This document shows positions 6,718 through 11,824 of a stretch of DNA of 11,824 bases, one piece after another. The position numbers were made by a program, and so were the translations under genes. Each line of letters opens with the position of its first letter. The first letter of the stretch is position 1. Source of the stretch: Anaerolineales bacterium UBA5195 (lineage in GTDB: Bacteria; Chloroflexota; Anaerolineae; Anaerolineales; Villigracilaceae); NCBI GenBank assembly GCA_002412925.1, contig DHVZ01000048.1, positions 24,890 to 36,713 of the forward strand, read 5' to 3'. The notes beneath the pieces were generated by a model. It was not told the origin of the DNA and ran no database searches. It worked only from the letters and a program-made list of their open reading frames with translations.

Positions 6718-6736
6718 GGCGGGATAACATCCCGCC
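6718..6736 (-). repeat. Intercistronic hairpin between the YtkA-like and peroxidase genes
   Basis: GGCGGGAT-AAC-ATCCCGCC forms a perfect 8-bp stem with a 3-nt loop in the 41-bp gap. On the minus strand it is followed by TTATTC, only a weak T-tract. It could be a leaky terminator or an RNA processing/stability element that changes the ratio of the two gene products. Confidence 0.5.
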
Positions 6737-6745
6737 CCACGGGGT

Positions 6746-7234
6746 TTATTTGAGGGTCAGGTTGAAGGTGATGGAATCGGTTTGGCCGCCAGCGCTGACG
6801 GTGAATTTGACTTCCCACCAGCCGGTCATCTGGAAGCGCAGGCCCTCGACGCGGTACCCGCCGTTACCGAGGTATTCTGTCACCTGCGGGCTGGTTGGCA
6901 GGCCGTGGCCATGCTGGGGCATGCCGCCATCGACGCTGATTTGGGCATTTTCGACCGGCGCGCCGTCGGGGGTGGTGACGGTCAGCGTCCAGGTGTGAAT
7001 TTGGTTGAGCGGCACAGCGTCTGTGTCACTGCGCCAGGAAACGGTGAACAGGCCGTTGTCGGTGGTACGCGAGGTGGCTGTATCCAGCGCGGTGGGAGCG
7101 GATTCGCTTCCACCCATCATCATTGGGTGCAGAAATCGCGGTCCGATGATGGGCATGAGCAGGATAAAGCCGACGATGACGATAATCGTTGTCACTGCGG
7201 CGGTGGCAATGACAGCCAGGGTTTGTTTATTCAT
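6746..7234 (-). CDS. Membrane-anchored YtkA/FixH-like protein
   Basis: A 162-residue protein with an N-terminal membrane anchor (about residues 6-30) and an outward-facing beta-sandwich domain. The domain shows HTWTLTVTTPDGAPVENAQISVDGGMPQHGHG (80-111) and GNGGYRVEGLRFQMTGWWEVKFTV (123-146), the pattern of YtkA/FixH-like domains. H108, H110, M105 and the HPMMMGG stretch (36-42) could bind copper or another metal, which is inference only. ATG 7234 follows AAGGAG (7249-7244) at good spacing. It is the first gene after the repeat-containing promoter and precedes the peroxidase, so a shared role in periplasmic redox or metal handling is plausible. Confidence 0.82.
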   Translation of the reverse strand: MNKQTLAVIATAAVTTIIVIVGFILLMPIIGPRFLHPMMMGGSESAPTALDTATSRTTDNGLFTVSWRSDTDAVPLNQIHTWTLTVTTPDGAPVENAQISVDGGMPQHGHGLPTSPQVTEYLGNGGYRVEGLRFQMTGWWEVKFTVSAGGQTDSITFNLTLK

Positions 7235-7266
7235 TGGGAAAATCTCCTTGATGGTTTATTGCCACA

Positions 7267-7310
7267 ATTTTAGTCTGAAAAGGTGAGAATAAGATGAAGG
7301 TTGTGTGAAG
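7267..7310 (-). promoter_or_regulatory. Promoter with three 11-bp-spaced OmpR/PhoB-style repeats
   Basis: On the minus strand CTTCAC (7310-7305), CTTCAT (7299-7294) and TCTCAC (7288-7283) recur at exactly 11-bp steps. They are followed by TAAAAT (7272-7267) as a likely -10. No good -35 box is present; the repeats occupy that place, as in promoters activated by OmpR-family response regulators. The start would fall near 7260, just ahead of the AAGGAG and ATG of the YtkA-like gene. The cognate regulator is not in the window. Confidence 0.5.
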
Positions 7311-7312
7311 GT

Positions 7313-7316
7313 TTAG
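7313..7316 (+). repeat. Left target site duplication TTAG of the insertion sequence
   Basis: TTAG immediately before the left inverted repeat matches TTAG at 9178-9181 immediately after the right one, marking the insertion point. Confidence 0.8.
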
Positions 7317-9177
7317 GAGTCTGCTGAAAAAGTGGTCAAAGCCCGACCCTCCTCAACAAAGAAAAAATCGGGTAAAAATAAGGCAATCCAGCCACCAGGA
7401 GCGCCGCGATGATAGGAAAACGCAAAGCACAAGCCAGCTTATTTGATGCCATTGGATTACCACACCCTGTGCCAGCGGATTCGTTCTATGGGCGCATGGG
7501 CAGTTTGAACGGCAAACTCATGCGTGATGACGATCTAAAAGAGATGTACACGTTAGATAACGGGCGTCCAAGTCTACCTCCATCAATGATGGCTGGGGTG
7601 TTGCTGCTCCAATTTTATGACGATGTTTCGGATGGTGAAGCGGTCGAGCGGGTCCGTTATGACTTGCGTTGGAAAGTAGCCTTGAATCTGCCTTTGGACT
7701 ATAACGGTTTCGATCCATCCAGTTTGAGCGTCTTTCGGTCTCGACTGGTACAACACAATCAAGAGCGCTATGCCTTTGATCGGTTTTTGAAAGTTGCCCG
7801 CGAAGAAGGGTTTTTGGCGGACAGGGTGACCATGTTGAGCGACACGACCAACGCGAAAGGCGCTGGTGCCACTCAAGATACTTACACTTTGTTGCGCAAA
7901 GGCCTCCGTAAGTTGCTCAAGAGTATGGGCTATCACCTGCCGGGTAAGCGTCAGGGTTGTTCCGCAGAGATTGAGAAATTACTGGCGACTTATGTAGACC
8001 AGGATCGCAGGGCCGAAATAGACTGGAGTGATGCGGTCATGCGCAGCGCACAACTCAAAGTCTTGGTGACCGATAGCGAGGCCGCGCTGGAATTGGCATT
8101 GCAACAGATAGACAACCCTGAAATTCGCGGCCTGGGCTGGACGATCAGCAAAATCCTGGGCGATGATGTTGAGCAGACACCAGATGGTGGCAGCAAAATT
8201 AGAGCAGGAACTGCTGCTGAGCGCTTCATTAGTTTGTACGATACCGAGATGCGGCACGGACGCAAAAGTGCCTCCAAAAGGTTTGACGGGCATAAGGTTT
8301 CCACCAGCACGGATCAAGCCAGTGAGCTCATTCTGGACATTGAAGACTTGTCTGCCCCACTGGGCGATGGACAAGATCTGCTGCCTGCCGTTCAGCGGAT
8401 CGAAGAAAATGTCGGTGTGATTGTTGAGCGTGCCATTGTTGATGGCGCTTATGGTTCTGGCAAAAACCGCGCTGATTGTGCGGAACGTCCGAATAATCCA
8501 ATTGATCTGCTCTCGCCCATGCGCCATCCAAACGATCCAGAAGTAGACAAATCTGCATTTCGCATTGATGACCAGGCCAAAACCGCCACCTGCCCGAAAG
8601 GCCAAACCGTCTCTGCCAAGAGCATCGAAACCGATGAGCAGAAGCGCACTGCCTTGATCTTTGTCTTTGATCGCGCCACTTGCGAGAAGTGCCCCTTGTT
8701 CACCCGCTGTGTGCGCAGCAAAACAAGCGGGCGTACGGTGAGTACATCCTTCTTCGAGAATTATCTGCGCGAAGCGCGTCAACGTCAGGAAACCGATGAG
8801 TTCCAAAAACTCTATCGTCTGCGTCCGCGGATCGAAGGCAAACAAGCCGAACTGGTTTATCACGGACTGCGCAACACACGTTATATCGGAAAAGCCAAAC
8901 GCCGTTTACAGCGGCTTTGGTTGGCCGCCGCGGTTAATTTGAAACGATTGTTCAAGTTGTCTGAAATTCGCGACAATTGTCTGGTTATCGTCTCAACGCC
9001 AGTGCATGAGGTGCAAATGAACGCCTTGATGGTCTGAAAATACTCTGGATAGGCAAAATACTGCTACTTGAACCACGTTTTGGTGGCAAGTCGCCCGGAT
9101 TTTCATCATCCGGATGCCGCCATTGTCTGTTGGTAAGGTTCAAACTCGCCCCCTTACAGGGATTTTTCAAAGCACTC
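7317..9177 (+). mobile_element. Complete IS1182-family insertion sequence
   Basis: The element is 1,861 bp. The left end is GAGTCTGCTGAAAAA (7317-7331). The right end, read inward on the opposite strand, is GAGTGCTTTGAAAAA (9177-9163). They agree at 11 of 15 positions, with identical outer GAGT and inner TGAAAAA. A perfect 4-bp duplication (TTAG) flanks the element, and one intact transposase fills most of it. The 140 bp after the transposase stop hold only small dyads such as CCGGAT/ATCCGG. Intact gene, ends and duplication point to a fairly recent insertion. Confidence 0.9.
7409..9037 (+). CDS. IS1182-family DDE transposase
   Basis: A 542-residue transposase, full length for IS1182. The N-terminal DUF772-type region contains SLPPSMMAGVLLLQFYDDVSDGEAVERVRYDLRWKVALNLPL (about 55-96). 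The catalytic triad is proposed as D145 (MLSDTTNAKG), D345 (IVDGAYGSG) and E476 (RLRPRIEGKQAEL). Cysteines C395, C425, C428 and C434 (TCPKG...CEKCPLFTRC) form the small metal-binding-like insertion typical of the family. ATG 7409 follows AGGAG at 7397-7401. No stop or frameshift is seen, so it may still be active. It lies opposite to the flanking genes. Confidence 0.95.
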   Translation: MIGKRKAQASLFDAIGLPHPVPADSFYGRMGSLNGKLMRDDDLKEMYTLDNGRPSLPPSMMAGVLLLQFYDDVSDGEAVERVRYDLRWKVALNLPLDYNGFDPSSLSVFRSRLVQHNQERYAFDRFLKVAREEGFLADRVTMLSDTTNAKGAGATQDTYTLLRKGLRKLLKSMGYHLPGKRQGCSAEIEKLLATYVDQDRRAEIDWSDAVMRSAQLKVLVTDSEAALELALQQIDNPEIRGLGWTISKILGDDVEQTPDGGSKIRAGTAAERFISLYDTEMRHGRKSASKRFDGHKVSTSTDQASELILDIEDLSAPLGDGQDLLPAVQRIEENVGVIVERAIVDGAYGSGKNRADCAERPNNPIDLLSPMRHPNDPEVDKSAFRIDDQAKTATCPKGQTVSAKSIETDEQKRTALIFVFDRATCEKCPLFTRCVRSKTSGRTVSTSFFENYLREARQRQETDEFQKLYRLRPRIEGKQAELVYHGLRNTRYIGKAKRRLQRLWLAAAVNLKRLFKLSEIRDNCLVIVSTPVHEVQMNALMV

Positions 9178-9181
9178 TTAG
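9178..9181 (+). repeat. Right target site duplication TTAG
   Basis: Second copy of the 4-bp duplication. On the minus strand it reads CTAA and contains the TAA stop of the SelL-like gene. Confidence 0.8.
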
Positions 9182-9714
9182 GGCAGTTTTTGCAGAACTT
9201 GCAACAACGCCTCCACCGGCGGGCGATCAACCGGATCATGGCTGGGATAGGCCAGGCGTAGCAGGCCGTTCTTGTCGACGATGAAGTCGCCGCCGAGTTG
9301 GGAGGTGTCGTCGCCGTGGGAACTGTGCATTTGTTTACCGCGCAGGTGGCGGGTGGCGTAGAGCCAGAGGGTGCGCGGACTAAAAGCGCGCAGGCGGGAA
9401 CGCTCCAGGCCGTAGGCATTGTAAACCGTCCGTTCCCGGTCGAGCAGGACGGTGAAATCGGCGCAGGTTTCGCTCATCCACTGCTGGATGGCGGGCAGGG
9501 TGCCGAAGGTGATGACAAAGACACGGGTATTGAGCTGGGCTATTTTTTGCTGTTGATCACACAACTGTGCGACATGCTCACGGCAGGGTATTCAGCCAAG
9601 ATGGCGGAGAAAGACCAGCAGGGCGTGATTGCCGTTTTTGAGTACTTCGCCAAGGCTGATTTGCTCGCCAGAGACGGATGCCAGGGTGAAGTTGGGGGCG
9701 GGTTTAGGTGTCAT
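9178..9714 (-). CDS. SelL-like peroxiredoxin-family redox protein, probable selenoprotein (UxxC)
   Basis: Read through one in-frame TGA, this is a complete 178-residue thioredoxin-fold protein of the AhpC-TSA_2/SelL/PRXL2 kind. The N-terminus MTPKPAPNFTLASVSGEQIS leads to ALLVFLRHLG, then TGA (9594-9592, codon 41), then IPCREHVAQL. Relatives have FLRHFGCxxCREHV, so TGA replaces the first redox Cys and C44 is the second. Downstream, TVLLDRERTVYNAYGLERSRL (about 88-108) and GGDFIVDKNGLLRLAYPS (about 142-159) are intact. A small stem with GU in its loop lies 10 nt after the TGA. It should be a cytosolic thiol/selenol oxidoreductase. ATG 9714 overlaps the preceding gene by 11 bp and has no clear Shine-Dalgarno. 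A nonsense mutation of Cys is the alternative. Confidence 0.8.
9567..9581 (-). promoter_or_regulatory. Candidate bacterial SECIS stem-loop
   Basis: On the minus strand GTGAGCATGTCGCAC pairs GTG with CAC, then an A/G mismatch, then G-C, leaving loop CATGT with a GU. It begins 10 nt after the TGA, close to the spacing known in E. coli fdhF. Alternative weak folds of the same stretch exist, so this is supportive, not decisive. Confidence 0.4.
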
Positions 9715-10330
9715 GTGTTTGGGTGTCAGGTGTCAGGTTTTGTTTTGCCCAAATGAGGCGTTGGATGATGGTAACGAAAACAAGAGCAGAGAAAACGCCA
9801 AAGAGCGGGGCGATCTGTGCCGGGAACAGCAAAAAGATGCAGAATGCGGTGATCGATTCGGTGCCGCCAATCAGGCCGGAAGGCATGATGATGCTGGTTT
9901 GGGTGGATAAATCGCGCGCGGCGCGTTTTTCGAGCAGGGCGGGGAGGTACATCCACGAGGCGGCGTTGATGTAGAACGAAGCGAGCATGACCGCCAGGGC
10001 GATGAAGTTGAGGGTGGTCGGATGGGCTAGGGTCAAGCCAATCGGCACGGCGGCGTAGACGGTGAAATCGCAGACGATGTCGAGGTAGCCGCCGAAGTCA
10101 CTTTGTTTGTTGAAGCGGCGGGCTACCAGGCCATCGAGACCGTCAATGACGCGGCTGAGGAACCAGACCAAGAGCGAGGGCACCACGCTCCCAATCGCGG
10201 CGAGAAAGGCAGCGGTGAGTCCGGTCAGGAGGCCGAGGATGGTAATGAAAGCCGGTGAAACGGAACCAAGCGGGGCGGCGAGCGGCTCGATTAATCGGTC
10301 TTTTAAGCGGCGCATGAAAGTATCGAACAT
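9704..10330 (-). CDS. CDP-alcohol phosphatidyltransferase family membrane protein
   Basis: A 208-residue integral membrane enzyme that by family transfers a phosphatidyl group from a CDP-linked lipid to an alcohol, or a similar phospho-alcohol transfer. The signature D-x2-D-G-x2-A-R-x8-G-x3-D-x3-D is complete: D63, D66, G67, A70, R71, G80, D84, D88 (DGLDGLVARRFNKQSDFGGYLDIVCD spans it). About six hydrophobic helices follow the usual layout. Acceptor (glycerol phosphate, inositol phosphate, serine or other) cannot be assigned. The frame extends to a GTG at 10348, but ATG 10330 is preceded by AAGG at 5-nt spacing and avoids the upstream dyad. Its 3' end overlaps the SelL-like gene by 11 bp. Confidence 0.9.
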   Translation of the reverse strand: MFDTFMRRLKDRLIEPLAAPLGSVSPAFITILGLLTGLTAAFLAAIGSVVPSLLVWFLSRVIDGLDGLVARRFNKQSDFGGYLDIVCDFTVYAAVPIGLTLAHPTTLNFIALAVMLASFYINAASWMYLPALLEKRAARDLSTQTSIIMPSGLIGGTESITAFCIFLLFPAQIAPLFGVFSALVFVTIIQRLIWAKQNLTPDTQTHDT

Positions 10331-10342
10331 AAAAACCTTATG

Positions 10343-10409
10343 GGACACGGATTTTACGGAGTTAACGGAGTTTTATGCTTGCTCCGTAAAATCTGTCAAC
10401 TCCGTGTCC
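10343..10409. repeat. 67-bp imperfect dyad filling the intergenic gap
   Basis: Two 28-bp arms (10343-10370 and 10382-10409) match at 22 of 28 positions around an 11-bp loop. The outer GGACACGGA/TCCGTGTCC and the innermost ACGGAG/CTCCGT blocks are perfect. The left arm also holds the direct repeat ACGGAGTT. It occupies most of the 82 bp between the halogenase-like stop and the phosphatidyltransferase start and has no T-tract. It looks like a REP-like dispersed element or an mRNA processing hairpin. Confidence 0.65.
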
Positions 10410-10412
10410 GAA

Positions 10413-11824
10413 TTATTTGCTTTGAGTTTGCCAGGCCAGCCGGGCGCGGGTTTGGCGCTGGTGCTTGATGCCGCGCACGGAATATTTGGCTTCGTCTTTG
10501 GCGGCCAGGATGAGCAGGCTGAGCATGGATTCGCCGCCGAAGAAGTGTTCACGGTATTCGCCGCTGCCCATGAAACCAACGCGTTTATCAAGCAGGTTCA
10601 GGCGCAGCTTGTTGTCGGGCAGGTGGTTTTTGCCGTGCAGCAGGGCGCGGATGACGGTAGGCATCCAGGGGAAACCATCAAACAGGCGGCGGATTTCGGC
10701 CACGGTGCGATCCACCTCGGCTTCGTCCTCGGGGTCCACGGCATCCATCAGGGCGTCGATTTGCTCCTGGATCTCGAAAAATTTGTCGAAGCCGCCGCCC
10801 GCCAGTTTATGGGGTTTCATCAGTTCGATGTATTTGGCCCGGTCGCCCGCGGCGCGGAAGCGGTTCATGATCAGGCGCAGGTATTCAAGATACGCGCCTT
10901 GCAGCCAAACCACCGAGTAAACCTGCCAGAGTTTGACATTGTGCCAGGATTTGAACGAACTCGCCACCAGCCGGTCGTGCATGTTGATGTAATTGAGCGT
11001 CATCGTCTCAAGCGGGGCAAAGGCAGCGGCAGAGTAGTCACCGGTTTGTTTGGCCTTAATCAGCAGGTCGGCCATCAAGAAAATGCTGGCGTGAGTGACG
11101 TAGAGGCCTTTCGAGTAGAGCGGGTCAATAAACCCGGCGGCGTGCGCCAGCAGAGCATAGCGGTCAGAGACGATGTGGTGGGCGGAGTATTGCAGGCGGT
11201 CAATGCGCATGAAGTCGCGCACGGGTTTGGCGTGTTCGAGTTGGGCGGCCAGGTCGGGGAAGCGCTGGATGAAGTCGCGGAACTCCTGCTCGGGGGTCAG
11301 GTCGTCACGCTGGGGGTACAGGCGCGGGTCGAGCTGTAAGCCCACGCTGCAGAGCGGATTTGTAGACTGCGCGTGATTGTTAAACGGGATAATCCACAGC
11401 CAGCCGCCCTTGAAAATGTGGTGAAGCGTGCCTTCGGAAAGCCGGTAGGGGTGGTGGAATTGCTCGCGGCTGGGGCCGACCTCGTTGAAGCAGGGCACAT
11501 CAATCATGTGAGTGAAAATGGTGCGCGAATGCGCCAGACAGTCGCGGTGGCGCCAGTTTTGCTTTTGGGCGAGGATGGATTTCATCCCGCCCGCGTCGAT
11601 GACATATTCTGCGTGATAGATGACATCTTTGGCGGTGATGATTTCGACGCCCTCTGCGCTGACGTTGATGTCTTTGATAAAGGTGTTTTGCAGGATGGTC
11701 GCGCCGTAGGAAGTCGCTACCGAGGTCAGGAAGTAGTCCGAGTCCTGGCGGTTGATGTGGATTTCATGTCCGTAGGGCAGGCGCGGGATGACCGCTTGCA
11801 GGCTTTTCTCCACGTCCACATGTT
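10413..11824 (-). CDS. Flavin-dependent halogenase-like FAD oxidoreductase (5' end cut by window)
   Basis: About 470 residues are visible and the frame is open to the window edge, so the N-terminal GxGxxG dinucleotide-binding motif lies outside. The fragment shows the tryptophan-halogenase-like order. INRQDSDYFLTSVATSYGA is the FAD-domain helix. AEYVIDAGGMKSILAQ follows, then GGWLWIIPFNN with the WxWxIP motif of flavin-dependent halogenases (visible residues 140-145), and AAGFIDPLYSKGLY (228-240). The C-terminal 200 residues are helical. It may halogenate a small aromatic or lipid-linked substrate using FADH2 and O2, but related geranylgeranyl-reductase-like hydroxylases share most of these features. 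The catalytic lysine region is not in view. It is the first of three minus-strand genes leading to the SelL-like gene. Confidence 0.8.
   Translation of the reverse strand, partial: HVDVEKSLQAVIPRLPYGHEIHINRQDSDYFLTSVATSYGATILQNTFIKDINVSAEGVEIITAKDVIYHAEYVIDAGGMKSILAQKQNWRHRDCLAHSRTIFTHMIDVPCFNEVGPSREQFHHPYRLSEGTLHHIFKGGWLWIIPFNNHAQSTNPLCSVGLQLDPRLYPQRDDLTPEQEFRDFIQRFPDLAAQLEHAKPVRDFMRIDRLQYSAHHIVSDRYALLAHAAGFIDPLYSKGLYVTHASIFLMADLLIKAKQTGDYSAAAFAPLETMTLNYINMHDRLVASSFKSWHNVKLWQVYSVVWLQGAYLEYLRLIMNRFRAAGDRAKYIELMKPHKLAGGGFDKFFEIQEQIDALMDAVDPEDEAEVDRTVAEIRRLFDGFPWMPTVIRALLHGKNHLPDNKLRLNLLDKRVGFMGSGEYREHFFGGESMLSLLILAAKDEAKYSVRGIKHQRQTRARLAWQTQSK

Noticed and set aside
6705..6818. N-terminal extension of the peroxidase upstream of its signal sequence
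   Set aside because: It overlaps the YtkA-like gene and would bury the hydrophobic signal at residues 40-62.
7317..9177. Insertion sequence as the cause of gene disruption
   Set aside because: The target duplication restores the TAA stop and the downstream promoter repeats stay intact, so no coding sequence is broken by it.
9178..9564. A 128-residue stand-alone protein starting at TTG 9564
   Set aside because: It begins in the middle of the SelL-like domain and lacks the active site. The frame continues upstream through TGA to a sensible ATG at 9714.
10343..10409. Dyad as an intrinsic terminator or a site-specific recombination site
   Set aside because: No T-tract on either strand and no integrase or cassette structure nearby, so a REP-like or processing element is the safer reading.
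10107..11339. A 410-codon plus-strand open frame
   Set aside because: It lies opposite the halogenase-like gene and the phosphatidyltransferase, both of which show full family motifs. Its translation has no recognisable domain, so it is an antisense shadow in GC-rich coding DNA.

Overview
The window (11,824 bp, moderate-to-high GC) looks like chromosomal DNA of a free-living bacterium. The protein styles (YeiB/DUF418, a MauG-like di-haem peroxidase, a SelL-like redox protein, a WxWxIP flavoenzyme) would suit Chloroflexota/Anaerolineae, but that assignment is an impression and there is no marker gene. No rRNA, tRNA or CRISPR array was seen.

Region 1 (1-4126, plus strand). The window opens inside the ATPase gene of an ABC importer. 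After it comes a compact control region: a TTGACA-N17-TATAAC promoter, two copies of an 18-bp palindrome (ACCGAATA-N2-TATTCGGT type) centred 52 bp apart, and a short UUCG hairpin with a T-tract between them. It leads into four genes that each overlap the next by 4-8 bp: a TetR-family regulator, a DUF418/YeiB membrane protein, a GNAT acetyltransferase, and an unrecognised six-helix membrane protein with a compositionally different cytosolic C-terminal domain. This looks like one autoregulated operon.

Region 2 (4127-7310, mostly minus strand). The plus operon converges on a minus-strand series. Reading along the minus strand from 7310: a promoter with three 11-bp-spaced repeats (OmpR/PhoB style), a membrane-anchored YtkA/FixH-like protein, a MauG/CcpA-type di-haem cytochrome c peroxidase, a YdjM/DUF457-like membrane protein coupled to it by ATGA, and then the decayed remnant of a second peroxidase gene. 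The remnant has an internal deletion, a nonsense codon and a frameshift, and runs into a membrane-helix tail. A perfect 21-bp inverted repeat followed by a T-tract closes the series as a minus-strand terminator.

Region 3 (7317-9177). A complete IS1182-family insertion sequence with one intact DDE transposase, imperfect terminal inverted repeats and a clean TTAG target duplication. It landed in the stop codon of the next minus-strand gene and recreated that stop.

Region 4 (9178-11824, minus strand). A flavin-dependent-halogenase-like protein (5' end cut by the window), a 67-bp imperfect dyad, a CDP-alcohol phosphatidyltransferase, and overlapping it a SelL/AhpC-TSA_2-type redox protein. The last gene has an in-frame TGA exactly at the first position of its CxxC-type active site (FLRHLG-TGA-IPCREHV), so it is most simply read as a selenoprotein with a UxxC motif. 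A conventional ORF call truncates it. This is the most notable observation in the window.
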